A stretch of DNA of 64,000 nucleotides from Oceanobacter mangrovi (lineage in GTDB: Bacteria; Pseudomonadota; Gammaproteobacteria; Pseudomonadales; Oceanobacteraceae): the NCBI RefSeq assembly GCF_019740315.1, contig NZ_JAHXZR010000003.1:372001-436000 (forward strand), given 5' to 3'. Within the stretch, counting starts at the first letter, position 1. Each line of letters starts with the position of its first letter. Both the position numbers and the translations under genes were made by a program. The notes under the pieces are model-generated. The model did not search any database. It was given only the letters and a program-made list of their open reading frames with translations, and was not told the origin of the DNA. Below are positions 8,937-18,480 of this stretch, in pieces.

Positions 8937-9287
8937 GTGTAATCCCGTGCTTTTTTAATTTTGATCTTTTAATAATCCGTTTAACGCGATGGTTAAAAGG
9001 ATTTCGCTACCATAGTTAAATTTCAGCAGGGATTTTTTCTGAATTTTACGTGTAATTTGGGTGGTGGAACTGGTTTTTGAAAGACACAATACCCCGGTGT
9101 AGATAAATTATTTTTTAGCCAGATCAAAAGGTAACTTTGTCGGCCAGCTATTTGTATATAAATGTCAGATTGCGCATTCAGGATTGATCGGACGGGGTGG
9201 AATTTCCGATGGTCAGCGTTGTCCTTTTCTGGCTGAATTATTGTCAGCGGTGACAACATGACAATGCGTACCACAAGGAGCTAACGG

Positions 9288-9701
9288 GTGTCCTATATCG
9301 AAAATTCGCTCTCCAAAGGCGAAAAAATCTACCGGGTTTTTGAACATCACTGGGTGATCAAATTCTTTCTGGTGCTACACCTGATCCTGTGTCTGACGGT
9401 GGTGTGGATTCCGGTAGCGCTGTACTACTGGCTGAGCTGGAAATTCACCGAACAGGGCGTCACCAACAAGCGGGTGATTCGCAAGAGCGGCATTATTTCC
9501 CGCAAGACGGATGAGATGAAGCTGGGCGCGATTGAAGCGATCGAGATCAACCAGGGCATCTGGGGGCGGATTCTGGGATTCGGCACGCTGACCATCTCCG
9601 GCCGCGGTGACGGCGATGTGGTCATGACCTGGATGGCGAATCCGGTCAAGGCCAAACGGGATATTGAGAGTGCCGATTATGAGGAAGCGGCGACGGATTG
9701 A
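9288..9701 (+). CDS. PH-domain (YdbT/bPH2-type) membrane protein
   Basis: A 137-aa protein with two close hydrophobic segments (residues about 23-47, containing LVLHLILCLTVVWIPVALYY) followed by a bacterial PH-like domain. Family features are TNKRVIRKSGIISRKTDEM and the strand GRILGFGTLTISGRGDGDV. Such proteins are membrane-anchored with a cytoplasmic PH-like beta sandwich, and their role is mostly unknown. The start is GTG at 9288, with CAAGGAG eight bases before it. The gene is convergent with the MATE exporter. Confidence 0.85.
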   Translation: MSYIENSLSKGEKIYRVFEHHWVIKFFLVLHLILCLTVVWIPVALYYWLSWKFTEQGVTNKRVIRKSGIISRKTDEMKLGAIEAIEINQGIWGRILGFGTLTISGRGDGDVVMTWMANPVKAKRDIESADYEEAATD

Positions 9702-9728
9702 TTCGCTGTTTTCTGGTTCCTGTGTTCC

Positions 9729-9789
9729 AACGAGGAATACCTCGTTCAGGTGCAATATGTCTGCGGCTATTGGCACCCTGCCGATAGCC
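9729..9789. terminator. two hairpins between convergent genes
   Basis: AACGAGG-AATA-CCTCGTT (9729-9746) and GGCTATTGGC-ACCCT-GCCGATAGCC (9765-9789) are consecutive stems between the PH-domain gene and the MATE gene, which converge here. They probably end both transcripts, although neither is followed by a long U-run. Confidence 0.55.
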
Positions 9790-9805
9790 CTGTTGCTCCC
9801 GGTTA

Positions 9806-11134
9806 CTACACCCTCAAGGCACAACGATCTTGCTGCCATTGTTTCCAGAACATAGGCAACAGAATCAGAAACAACACCGTGGTTGAGGTCGGCAGTACCA
9901 GCCAGACGCCATCAATTCCCAGCCACCAGGGCAGTATCAGGAAAAACGGAATCTGGATGGCGATATTCCCCACCGAGACAAACAGCGAGCGGCGGCCCTG
10001 ATCAAGCGCCTGAAAATACACGGCAGACAGCACCAGCAAGCCGTCGATGGTCATGGCGTACAAATGCAGATACATGCCGTTGCGGGCGACTTCGGTTAAT
10101 TGCGGGTTGTCGTTCGAGAACAAACTGATCAGCCATTCCGGCGCCAGATACACCAGCGCTGTCCAGCTCAGCCCGGCGACCAGAATCACCTGAATCGCCA
10201 ACGTGATGGTGGTGTGCACCCGTTGCGGGTTGCCACGGCCATGATGAAAGCTGACCAGTGGCTGCATGCCATTGGCGACGCCTTCCGAGAGAAAATAAAA
10301 CAGCATCATCAAATAACCGGCGATGGCCAGTGCCGCCACATCCAGCGGCGTCCCCAGACGCATCAGCAGAGCGTTGTGGATACTGATATCGACTCCGGCA
10401 TAGATATACATGATAAAGGTCGAGGCACCGAGCCCGACGACGCGTTTGGCAAAAGCCAGATCAGGCAGCATTTCCGCCCGGCGTAAGCGCAGTTGTGGGC
10501 TGTAGCGACAGAAATACAACAAGCCGCCAGCCAGTGCTGCGGCTTTGGCAACGATACTGGCCAGCGCGGCACCGGCGACCCCTTGGTCGAGCCAGCTCAC
10601 CAGCAGCCAGTCACCGATCAGATTCACCAGGGCACTGCTGGCCATGATCAGCGTAGAAACCATTGGGCTGCCGTCGTTACGCACCATCATTGGCAGCGCA
10701 ATGGCGACCAGATTGATCACACAGCCTGCCGCAAATACACCGGAATAGAGCTGTGCCAGCCGGGCGGTTTCACCGGCGCTGCCTTGCAGTTGCAGCAAGG
10801 GGCCATCCGCCAGCATCACGATCAGCGCGCACACTGGCCCCAACAGCAAACAGAGACCAACGCTGCGGTTGAGAATCCGCTGTGCCTGATCGTGCTCGCC
10901 AGCACCACGATGAATCGACATCAGGCTGCCACCGGCAGCGCCGATCATCAGGCCAACGCCGATCACTGCACAGATGATCGGCCATGACAGGGTGATGGCG
11001 GCCAGCCCCTGATAGCCGACGTGGCTGCCAACAAAGGCAGCGTCGACCAGTTCGTTGAGGCCATTGACCATCAGCGCGCCGATCGACGGTAGGGTGTAGC
11101 GCCAGAATTCGCGCTGAACACTCGGTTGAGTCAT
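9806..11134 (-). CDS. MATE-family efflux transporter
   Basis: A 442-aa multidrug and toxin extrusion protein with about 12 hydrophobic segments arranged as two repeats. MATE-like features are an N-terminal YTLPSIGALMVNGLNELVDAAFVG region and, in the second half, SFIMYIYAGVDISIHNALLMRL. It is an inner-membrane Na+ or H+ antiporter that would export cationic compounds or possibly a product of nearby metabolism. It follows the polyamine permease potI on the same strand after 55 bases, so it may be transcribed with it. No substrate can be assigned. Confidence 0.9.
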   Translation of the reverse strand: MTQPSVQREFWRYTLPSIGALMVNGLNELVDAAFVGSHVGYQGLAAITLSWPIICAVIGVGLMIGAAGGSLMSIHRGAGEHDQAQRILNRSVGLCLLLGPVCALIVMLADGPLLQLQGSAGETARLAQLYSGVFAAGCVINLVAIALPMMVRNDGSPMVSTLIMASSALVNLIGDWLLVSWLDQGVAGAALASIVAKAAALAGGLLYFCRYSPQLRLRRAEMLPDLAFAKRVVGLGASTFIMYIYAGVDISIHNALLMRLGTPLDVAALAIAGYLMMLFYFLSEGVANGMQPLVSFHHGRGNPQRVHTTITLAIQVILVAGLSWTALVYLAPEWLISLFSNDNPQLTEVARNGMYLHLYAMTIDGLLVLSAVYFQALDQGRRSLFVSVGNIAIQIPFFLILPWWLGIDGVWLVLPTSTTVLFLILLPMFWKQWQQDRCALRV

Positions 11135-11189
11135 GCTTGTTGCTTGTCCTTTACAAGGGCCTTGCCCGGGCTTTTGCCTGAACTTGTGA

Positions 11190-12002
11190 TCAGGCGGTGG
11201 CAGCCAGCAACTGTTGTTGCCGTTTGGCTGCGCGTTTGGTCATCAGCGAACTGGTCACTGCAACGGCCGTTACCAGTACAATCAGCAAGGTCGACAGTGC
11301 GTTGATCTCGGGTTTAACACCTGTTCGAATTTCCGAGAACACCCGCATTGGCAGGGTAGTGATACCCGGCCCGGTTGTGAACGTGGTGACCACCAGATTG
11401 TCGAGCGACAGTGCAAAGGCCAGCAAAAAGGCCGAAATTACCGCTGGCAGAATCGCTGGCAGGGTGGCGTGAAAAAACGCCATTACCGGGCCGCAACCGA
11501 GATCACGGGCAGCTTCTTCCGTCGCAATATCAAACTCGGCCATGCGGGCCGTCACAATCACAGAGACAAAGCACATCGAAAAGGTAGTGTGGGCAATAAT
11601 CACGGTAAGGAAACCGCGCTCCACCCCCATGGCAATAAACAGCAGCAACAGCGCCAGGCCGGTAATCACCTCCGGCAATACCAGTGGCGCAATCGTCATG
11701 CCGATAAACAGCGAGCGGCCGCGGAATTTACGCATGCGGGTCACCACCAGGCTGATCATGATGCCCAGAATGGTTGCCAGCACCGACGACACCAGCGCAA
11801 TCCGCAAGGTGGTCCAGGCCGGGCCCCAATAGGTGCCGTTGTTGAACAGCGCCTGATACCAGCGCAGTGACGGATGCGACCACAGGGTCACCATCTCGGA
11901 ATCATTAAAGCTGTAGATCACCAGTACCAGAATCGGCAGGTACATAAAGGCCAGCCCGAAGGTCAGCGCGGTAATGCCAAACCAGGTCAGATTACGATTC
12001 AT
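11190..12002 (-). CDS. potI: polyamine-type ABC transporter permease (PotI/PotC class)
   Basis: A 270-aa inner-membrane permease with six predicted spans. The BPD-transport EAA loop is visible as EAARDLGCGPVMAFFHATLP. N-terminal LVVIYSFN-like and NNGTYWGPAWTTLRIAL segments are typical of PotC/PotI. The ATG at 12002 has GGAGTCCTG just before it and lies one base after the potH stop. A longer in-frame start inside potH (12047) has no support. With potH and potG it forms the membrane part of a spermidine/putrescine-like importer. Confidence 0.92.
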   Translation of the reverse strand: MNRNLTWFGITALTFGLAFMYLPILVLVIYSFNDSEMVTLWSHPSLRWYQALFNNGTYWGPAWTTLRIALVSSVLATILGIMISLVVTRMRKFRGRSLFIGMTIAPLVLPEVITGLALLLLFIAMGVERGFLTVIIAHTTFSMCFVSVIVTARMAEFDIATEEAARDLGCGPVMAFFHATLPAILPAVISAFLLAFALSLDNLVVTTFTTGPGITTLPMRVFSEIRTGVKPEINALSTLLIVLVTAVAVTSSLMTKRAAKRQQQLLAATA

Positions 12003-12003
12003 A

Positions 12004-12897
12004 TCAGGACTCCGCGTTACGGTTCTGGAAGAACTGGTACAACACAATGGGCACCACCAGTACCAGCATCAGCAAAACTGAAATGGACGCTGCCAGTGGC
12101 CAGTCGCCGTTGGAGAAAAACTCATTCCATAACACCCGTCCGATAACTGGCGTGGAGGAGTTACCTAGCAGGCTTGGCACTATGTATTCGCCGGTCACTG
12201 GCACAAAGACCAGGAAGCAACCGGCCAGAATGCCGGGGCGGCTGAGTGGCAGGGTGACTCTCACAAAGGAGCCAATATGGCTGCAGCCAAGATCGCGCGA
12301 GGCTTCGTAAACACTGTTGTCGAGCTTCTCTAACGTGGCGTAGATCGGGAAGATCATCAGCGGCAGATAGGCGTACACCAGCCCCAGGTAGGTTGCGAAA
12401 TCGGTGTTGAGAATGCGGATTGGGGTATCAATAACGCCCAGCGCCAGCAGGATCTGGTTAATCACGCCCTGGTTGCTGAGCAAGACAATCCAGGCATAGA
12501 TGCGAATCAGGAAGGAGCACCAGAAGGTCAGGTTGATGGCCATAATCAGGTTTGGCTTCCAGCTGCCCGGCGCTGACGCAATGGCATAGGCAATCGGGTA
12601 CCCCAGCAGCAGGCACAGCAAGGTCGTCACGAACGACATTTTCAAACTGTTGAGATACGAGGTGAAGTAGACCTCGTCTTCCAGCACCATCTGGAAGTTT
12701 TCAAAATCCAGCTGGCTGAAATATTGCCAGATACCTGCCAGCCCTTGCTGTACATCCAGTACTGGGGCGTAGGGTGGAATGGCAATCGCGGGATCGGACA
12801 GGGAAATCCCCATCACAATCACAAACGGAATCAGGAAAAATAGCAGCAGCCAGCTGTAGGGGACGCCAATCAGCATCCAGCGACGTTGTGCAGACAT
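12004..12897 (-). CDS. potH: polyamine-type ABC transporter permease (PotH/PotB class)
   Basis: A 297-aa permease with six spans and the EAA loop EASRDLGCSHIGSFVRVTLP near residue 205. The N-terminal half carries a long periplasmic loop typical of PotB/PotH and the segment SFLIRIYAWIVLLSNQGVINQ. It is the second gene of the potG-potH-potI operon, 15 bases after potG and one base before potI. It pairs with PotI to form the transport path. Confidence 0.93.
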   Translation of the reverse strand: MSAQRRWMLIGVPYSWLLLFFLIPFVIVMGISLSDPAIAIPPYAPVLDVQQGLAGIWQYFSQLDFENFQMVLEDEVYFTSYLNSLKMSFVTTLLCLLLGYPIAYAIASAPGSWKPNLIMAINLTFWCSFLIRIYAWIVLLSNQGVINQILLALGVIDTPIRILNTDFATYLGLVYAYLPLMIFPIYATLEKLDNSVYEASRDLGCSHIGSFVRVTLPLSRPGILAGCFLVFVPVTGEYIVPSLLGNSSTPVIGRVLWNEFFSNGDWPLAASISVLLMLVLVVPIVLYQFFQNRNAES

Positions 12898-12912
12898 GAT
12901 GATGTTCCTCGC

Positions 12913-14133
12913 CTAGCGCGCCAGCAACTGGCCATCCTGGGGATACCAGGACACCCACACAGAATCACCCTCGACAAAACGTTCCTTGCCAAGGCGCTGG
13001 CTGTTGGTCATCTGCACCATCAATCGTTGTGGCAGGCCGACGTTGACATAGTAGGTCGACAGATTGCCCAGATAGGCGACTTCATCGACAACGCCGCGCA
13101 GATAGTTGGAACCATCGTCGATGCGGTCACTGCTGACGGCCATTTTCTCGGGGCGGATATTGAGGAAGCGGACACTGCTGCTGTCGATACCTGGCTGCGC
13201 GCTGGCCATCAATCTTTGCCCGGCGTCCTTGCGGTCAGTACCTGTCAGCTCAAAGCTCCAGTGGTTATCCGGGCTGTTGTCTGACGCGGTTTTATCCGTC
13301 GCGGAAGTGCTGGCAGTACTGCTATCGGGGCTGATCCGGCCTTCAAAAATATTGGTGTCACCAACAAACTCAGCGGCGTAACGGCAGCTGGGATTTTCAT
13401 AGGTTTCCAGCGGTGTAGCCACCTGCACCAGTTTGCCGTGGTCCATGATGGCGATACGGCTGGCGACGGTCATGGCTTCTTCCTGATCGTGGGTAACGAT
13501 CACAAAGGTGGTTCCAAGACGATGCTGAATATCCATCAGCTCCAGCTGGGTCTCTCGGCGCAGCTTTTTATCGAGCGCGCCCATCGGTTCGTCGAGCAGC
13601 AGCATCTGGGGACGGCGGGCCAGCGACCGGGCCAAGGCAATACGTTGACGCTGACCACCGGAAACCTGATGTGGCTTGCGTTTGGCAAAGGCAGTCATCT
13701 GTACCAGATTGAGCATTTCATCGACGCGGCTGGCGATTTCGTCCTTTGGCAGCTTCATACGTTTGAGGCCAAAGGCGATGTTGTCGGCCAGTGACAGGTG
13801 CGGGAACAGCGCGTACGACTGGAACATCATGTTGACTGGCCGTTTCTCGGGCGCAATGGGCACCATATCCTGACCGTTAAGGAGAATTTCACCGGAGCTT
13901 GGTGTTTCAAAACCGGCCAGCATCCGCAGCAGGGTGCTCTTGCCACAGCCGGATGGCCCCAGCAGGGCAAAAAACTCACCGCGATGGATTTGCAGCGAGA
14001 GATCACCAATGGCGGTGAAATCACCGTAGTGTTTGGATACCGAGCGAATTTCCACCAGGGGTGTCGCCAGTTCTTTTTTGTGGGAAGCGGGTGTCACAAC
14101 CCCGGTTCCGGGCACTTCTGATAAAGCCAACAT
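12913..14133 (-). CDS. potG: polyamine-type ABC transporter ATP-binding protein (PotG/PotA class)
   Basis: A 406-aa ATPase with Walker [10 protein letters not shown] near residue 58, signature [14 protein letters not shown] near residue 157, Walker [12 protein letters not shown] and switch His in VTHDQEEAM. The C-terminal TOBE regulatory domain holds a Ser/Thr/Asp-rich stretch of about 30 residues near residue 275, longer than in usual PotA/PotG. It drives import through PotHI. It is the first gene of potGHI, and the binding protein potF is encoded separately about 3 kb upstream. The gap 14134-14410 probably holds its promoter. Confidence 0.94.
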   Translation of the reverse strand: MLALSEVPGTGVVTPASHKKELATPLVEIRSVSKHYGDFTAIGDLSLQIHRGEFFALLGPSGCGKSTLLRMLAGFETPSSGEILLNGQDMVPIAPEKRPVNMMFQSYALFPHLSLADNIAFGLKRMKLPKDEIASRVDEMLNLVQMTAFAKRKPHQVSGGQRQRIALARSLARRPQMLLLDEPMGALDKKLRRETQLELMDIQHRLGTTFVIVTHDQEEAMTVASRIAIMDHGKLVQVATPLETYENPSCRYAAEFVGDTNIFEGRISPDSSTASTSATDKTASDNSPDNHWSFELTGTDRKDAGQRLMASAQPGIDSSSVRFLNIRPEKMAVSSDRIDDGSNYLRGVVDEVAYLGNLSTYYVNVGLPQRLMVQMTNSQRLGKERFVEGDSVWVSWYPQDGQLLAR

Positions 14134-14410
14134 TCGGAGGCCCTCACCATTTGTTGCTGATGTTCGTACACAGGCAGATCAGTATGGCTGATTACCTGAT
14201 ATAGATTCGATCATGTGTGTATTTTTATAACCGTCCAGCGGTAACAGGCTTTACCTGCAGGCTCTGCCAGGTGGGCAGCCAATGGGCCAGACCAACCGGG
14301 AGTGGTTATCTTGCTATTGCCTATAAAACGATATTCCAGTCATTTTATAAATACCCATTGGGGTATATCCGGCTGATATTTATAAACGATTATCGGTGTT
14401 TCGTGAATTT

Positions 14411-14433
14411 AAAAAAGGGGGCCCGAAGACCCC
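14411..14433 (-). terminator. UUCG-loop terminator of the torF-like porin gene
   Basis: On the minus strand GGGGTC-TTCG-GGCCCC is followed by C and six T. A stable UUCG tetraloop closed by a C-G pair plus a U-run is a textbook intrinsic terminator. It lies about 60 bases after the porin stop codon. Confidence 0.8.
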
Positions 14434-14466
14434 AAAGCACGAAGAACTCTGATGAAGAAATCGTTT

Positions 14467-14492
14467 GGCCTTTATCGGATAAAGGCCTTTTT
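14467..14492 (+). terminator. second hairpin downstream of the porin gene
   Basis: GGCCTTTAT-CGG-ATAAAGGCC followed by TTTTT on the plus strand. It sits directly after the minus-strand porin stop and could work from either direction. Plus-strand reading gives the better U-run, so it may shield the porin gene from antisense transcription. Confidence 0.55.
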
Positions 14493-14496
14493 CCAG

Positions 14497-15273
14497 TTAA
14501 TGCAGTAAATCCGTATAGGCATTGAGGGTTAATACAAAGCGGCTGCCGGTATCACCGGTATTCGGGTCGACAAAGTTGGAGTCATACATGCGCATATCCA
14601 CAGACCAGGTACGGTCGAACTGGTGGGTGACACCAAGATCCCAGTTCAGCTCCTTGCCGGATTGCAGTTCCACTTCACCGTAACCGGCAACTTCCATGGT
14701 ACTGCGCTGGTTAACCGCTTCTTCCTTGCCGGAAATACGCCATTGGTGGTTGATGTTGTAGTTGAAGCGGGCTGTGAAGATCTGGTTGTCGAAGAAGGTG
14801 TCATGCTTCACACCCAGACCAACGCTGAGTTTGTCAGTCAGGTCGTAATCCAGATTCAGGAAACCCGCTTCGCCGAAGTAGGCGGTTTTATCGTAGTTAT
14901 AGAGCCAGTAGCTGGCATCGACGTGGAGTTTGTCGAGCAGCTGGGTACGGTAACCGAGGAAGTAGTCGTACTCCCACTTGTTGTTATCGACGTCGACAAT
15001 ACCACTGGCGCCCCAGGCGCCAACGTACAGCCCGAATGGTGTGTCGTATTCGATGAAAGGCTGGACAGATGACTGGTTACCACTGATGGTGACACCACCA
15101 ATCATATAGTTGCTGGTGACGGAGACACCGGCAATCAGCAAGCCTTCTGGCGGCAGGCCAGCCATTGGCGGAGCGTCCTGTGGTGGCTGGCTTTCTTCTG
15201 TCTGGGCCGCCAGCGTTTGGCTTGCCAGGGTGGCCAGGGATACTGCAATCATTATTTTATTCAGGTCTTTCAT
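14497..15273 (-). CDS. TorF-family putative porin
   Basis: A 258-aa outer-membrane beta-barrel protein of the TorF/Gcw_chp family. It has a signal peptide (KIMIAVSLATLASQTLA), a short Pro/Gln linker, then alternating strands such as VTSNYMIGGVTISGNQSSVQ, GLYVGAWGASGIVD and a C-terminal RFVLTLNAYTDLLH strand. The family is thought to form outer-membrane pores, but its substrates are unknown. It lies between potG and a carboxylesterase on the same strand, so an uptake role for the same compound is plausible. The terminators downstream suggest a separate transcript from potGHI. Confidence 0.85.
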   Translation of the reverse strand: MKDLNKIMIAVSLATLASQTLAAQTEESQPPQDAPPMAGLPPEGLLIAGVSVTSNYMIGGVTISGNQSSVQPFIEYDTPFGLYVGAWGASGIVDVDNNKWEYDYFLGYRTQLLDKLHVDASYWLYNYDKTAYFGEAGFLNLDYDLTDKLSVGLGVKHDTFFDNQIFTARFNYNINHQWRISGKEEAVNQRSTMEVAGYGEVELQSGKELNWDLGVTHQFDRTWSVDMRMYDSNFVDPNTGDTGSRFVLTLNAYTDLLH

Positions 15274-15561
15274 GATATATCTCCACTCTGCCTTATCATA
15301 ATAGATATTTGGCGTTATATATCGGGTTTGCTAATGGCAGCTGCAGCAATGCCTGGCAGCTTATCGATTGCCATTAACAAACACCTGTTGATTGGCTGCT
15401 TATTCAGCCTGTATTGCCTGGTATAAAAACGGTCACTGGGGACCGGCTTGCCTTTTTAATCTTGTTTGTAATTCGGGTCTTGTCTGAAAAATATCCGCTT
15501 AACAACCGGGGTTTTATCCGGGCTATGAATATCTGGTCATAATAACCAGTACTCGACTGAC

Positions 15562-17193
15562 CTATTCTTCTGCCGGATTCATCACCGGGCTATATACCCG
15601 TGAAGTCCACCACTGACGCTTGTTGGCGTCGGGGTCATGGATAATTTCCGGTTGCAGATCCAGCCGCAGCATCGGCCGCTGGTCGAGATCATAGGTTGGC
15701 CACAGATGCCCGGAAGTCAGTGCATTGGGCTTGGGCAAACCCTGACGGGCAAAGCTGATAACCCGCTGACAGAACTCGTGGGACAACTGCAAGCGTTCGG
15801 CAGCAATCGCATGACTGGCTGGTTTGCCAATCACATCGCCCGCCGCTTCATCGTTGGGACGGCCAAAGAAGAACGGCAGTTCGGCTGAATGCATGGCCTT
15901 GAGAGTGTCGTTCACCGGCCAGTCGAAACGGTACATCCAGACCTTGTTGCCACGCTTCACCAGTTCTTCGGCGAACCAGATTTGCGGGAATACAAAGCCA
16001 CAGTCGCTCATGATGGTCATGCCGAGTTGGCCTTCATCCAGCTGCGGGTGGAACTGGCGATAGGCCTCAACGATGTCGGCCTTGACCTGTTCACCGAGAT
16101 TGCCGAAACGGTCGGCCATCTTCTGGGCTGGCCAGTCCAGCATGGCGGGTTCCATCATCAGCCACAAACCGGCTTCGTAATTGGTGTAACCAATCATCAC
16201 ATCCAGGCCGTCCAGCTGGCCGGAGCGAATGGCCCGGAATGGCTCTTCGCTGGCAAAGCTGTCATCCACGCAGGGATAGAACAGACCATCAAGGTCGAAG
16301 ATCAGATCACTGTCTGCAGAACGGGTTGCCAGTCGCTGGAACAGCTCATCGGCTGGTGCACTGCGCAAGGCCTCGAAGTTTTCGTAGTCCAGACGTTGCA
16401 GCAGCTGGCGGGCAATGCGCTGGGAGAAACGCTTGTCATGGCGCGACATACCATCGGTATTCTCGCCAAAACCGCAAGGTCCCTTGACGTTACTCATAAT
16501 GATGGCGCGTTTGATCCGACCCTTCAGGCGGCCACTGGCAAGCAGCCAGCTGATGTCCATACCGCCAGCGGATTCACCTGCCAGGGTGACGTTGTCCGGA
16601 TCCGCACCGAAGGCTTCTGCGTTATCCAGAATCCACTCAACCGCTGTCAGCTGGTCGCGCAGACCATTGCAGGAAGAACCGGCGTATTCGACGCCACCCA
16701 GTTCACTGACGTCCATAAAGCCCAGTGGCCCCAGACGGTAGTTCAGCGAAGCGAATACCAGGTCGCCCTTGCTGGCCAGCATTTCACCGTTGTACATACG
16801 GCTGCGGCTGCCTTCCAGATGGTTGGCGCCACCGTGTATCCAGATAAACAGCGGACGTTTGTGCTGGCTCGCTGCATTCGGACGCCAGACATTCAGGGTC
16901 AGGCTGTCTTCAGAACCGATACAGCCAAGCGCTGGTTGCTGTGGCTGGTCAACAAAGTCGCTGACATCCATGTCCGGGAAGCATACCTGCATGGATGGCG
17001 GGCTGAACTTCAGGGCCTCGCGCACTTCAATCCACGGCTTGACCGGCACAGTCGGCTTGAAGCGCAGATTGCCAACCGGTGGCTGGGCGTAGGGGATACC
17101 CAACCAGGCCGACAAATCGAGTGCTTCGATACGGCGACCAACGACCGGACCGGAAGTGGTCTGGACGATGTCGGAATAGTTAAAAGCTGTCAT
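15562..17193 (-). CDS. type-B carboxylesterase
   Basis: A 543-aa alpha/beta hydrolase of the carboxylesterase/lipase type-B family. The oxyanion HGG is at about residues 120-122 and the nucleophile elbow GESAGG has Ser208. The N-terminal GIPYAQPPVGNLRF is diagnostic of the family. No signal peptide is seen, so it is probably cytoplasmic. It would cleave carboxylic esters. It lies between potF and the TorF-like porin on the same strand, suggesting that an imported ester is hydrolysed inside the cell. The gap 15274-15561 downstream holds only a weak CTGGT/ACCAG hairpin at about 15537-15553. Confidence 0.9.
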   Translation of the reverse strand: MTAFNYSDIVQTTSGPVVGRRIEALDLSAWLGIPYAQPPVGNLRFKPTVPVKPWIEVREALKFSPPSMQVCFPDMDVSDFVDQPQQPALGCIGSEDSLTLNVWRPNAASQHKRPLFIWIHGGANHLEGSRSRMYNGEMLASKGDLVFASLNYRLGPLGFMDVSELGGVEYAGSSCNGLRDQLTAVEWILDNAEAFGADPDNVTLAGESAGGMDISWLLASGRLKGRIKRAIIMSNVKGPCGFGENTDGMSRHDKRFSQRIARQLLQRLDYENFEALRSAPADELFQRLATRSADSDLIFDLDGLFYPCVDDSFASEEPFRAIRSGQLDGLDVMIGYTNYEAGLWLMMEPAMLDWPAQKMADRFGNLGEQVKADIVEAYRQFHPQLDEGQLGMTIMSDCGFVFPQIWFAEELVKRGNKVWMYRFDWPVNDTLKAMHSAELPFFFGRPNDEAAGDVIGKPASHAIAAERLQLSHEFCQRVISFARQGLPKPNALTSGHLWPTYDLDQRPMLRLDLQPEIIHDPDANKRQWWTSRVYSPVMNPAEE

Positions 17194-17316
17194 GTATACC
17201 TCGTTACTGAAGAGATATGCAGGCGGCAGACATGAAGACAGCCTGCCTCCTGATCTGGCCTGGATATTTCTGTGTTCCGGGGCCGTGCCCCGGTTATTAA
17301 TGAGTTGCGACGGTGG

Positions 17317-18426
17317 TTATTGGGCGCTGCGGAATTGCGCCCATTTACGATTCAGATAACGGCTGTCGCGGTCGGTCTGGGCAGAGCCGGAGAACAACTT
17401 GGCCATGGTCTGCTTCGATGGGAACAGGGCTTCGTCATTGGCCATGGCTTCCGGCAAATAATCCCGTGCTCCCAGAACCGGCGTCGGAAAGCCGGTTTGC
17501 ATCGACATATAACCGGCCACTTCAGGCTCCAGCAGATAGTTCATAAAGGCATTCGCAGCTGCCGGGTTTTTGGCTCCGGCCGGAATGGCAATGGCGGTCA
17601 GCCAGGCCATTGAGCCTTCTTGCGGGATCACATAGGAAAGCTGGACGCCATTGTTGGCTTCGTTGGCATTCATTTGGGCGCGAATCACGTCACCAGACCA
17701 ACCCAGCGCCGCACAGATTGAACCATTCGCCAGTTCCGGGCCGTACTTGCCGGTGTCGAGATAAACGTACGGACGAATCTTGTCGAGCTCGGCCATCACA
17801 GTGTCGACGGTTTTCTTGTCGAGTTTCTGCGGGTTCAGCCCCAGATAATTTGCCACCACCGGCACGACGTCGGTGGCGGAATCGACCATATAGAAGCCAC
17901 ACCCCGACAGCTTGCTGGCATATTCTGGCTTGAAGAACAGATCCCAGCTGTTGAGCGGGGCTTCCGTGTTGCCGAATTGTTTGGCAATCATGGCCTTGTT
18001 CAGGCCCATGCCGGTTGTGCCCCAGGCAGCAATCGCGGCGTATTGCAGCGTTGGGTCGGCCACTTTCAGCAGTTCTTTTACGTCCGGGTCGAGGTTTTTC
18101 ATATTGGGAACCTGGGCCGGGTCATACTTCTGCATGGCTCCAACCTTGATTTCCCGCTGCAGGAACGGCACTGCGGTGGGGATGGCAATATCGTAGCCCT
18201 GGGCACCGGCCAACAACTTGGTTTCCAGCATTTCATCGGAATCGTAGTTGTCTTCCTGCACCTTGAAGCCGGTACGGGCAGTGAAGTCAGCCAGAACCTT
18301 GCTATCGAAAATACCTGCCCAGGTGTACAGATGCAGGGCTTCGTCTGCAGCCATGGCAGCAGCTGTTGTGACCGTCAGACCTGTTACCAGAGACGTTGCC
18401 AGAATCGCGCTTTTCAATGTGTTCAT
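17317..18426 (-). CDS. potF: polyamine-type ABC transporter binding protein (PotF class)
   Basis: A 369-aa periplasmic binding protein with a signal peptide ending TAAAMAA. The mature protein begins DEALHLYTWAGIFDSKVLADF, which fits the PotD/PotF opening with Trp and Tyr near the polyamine site. Later Trp and Asp positions (GWSGDVI near residue 243) also follow the PotF pattern. It should deliver putrescine, spermidine or a related amine to PotGHI. It is encoded upstream of the esterase and porin on the same strand. DUF3237 lies directly upstream, so a DUF3237-potF transcript is possible. Confidence 0.92.
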   Translation of the reverse strand: MNTLKSAILATSLVTGLTVTTAAAMAADEALHLYTWAGIFDSKVLADFTARTGFKVQEDNYDSDEMLETKLLAGAQGYDIAIPTAVPFLQREIKVGAMQKYDPAQVPNMKNLDPDVKELLKVADPTLQYAAIAAWGTTGMGLNKAMIAKQFGNTEAPLNSWDLFFKPEYASKLSGCGFYMVDSATDVVPVVANYLGLNPQKLDKKTVDTVMAELDKIRPYVYLDTGKYGPELANGSICAALGWSGDVIRAQMNANEANNGVQLSYVIPQEGSMAWLTAIAIPAGAKNPAAANAFMNYLLEPEVAGYMSMQTGFPTPVLGARDYLPEAMANDEALFPSKQTMAKLFSGSAQTDRDSRYLNRKWAQFRSAQ

Positions 18427-18480
18427 GTGAGCCTCTCTCCGGCCTTGACCGGTGTCGATTAAATAAGTCCGTTAGCCGAA

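Noticed and set aside
8937-9287. Glycine riboswitch upstream of the AGCS symporter
   Set aside because: I looked for the glycine aptamer's conserved purine motifs and did not find them.
15889-17235. 448-codon open frame antisense to the carboxylesterase
   Set aside because: It is a shadow of the esterase gene. The translated product has no recognisable domain, and the esterase on the other strand has full catalytic motifs.
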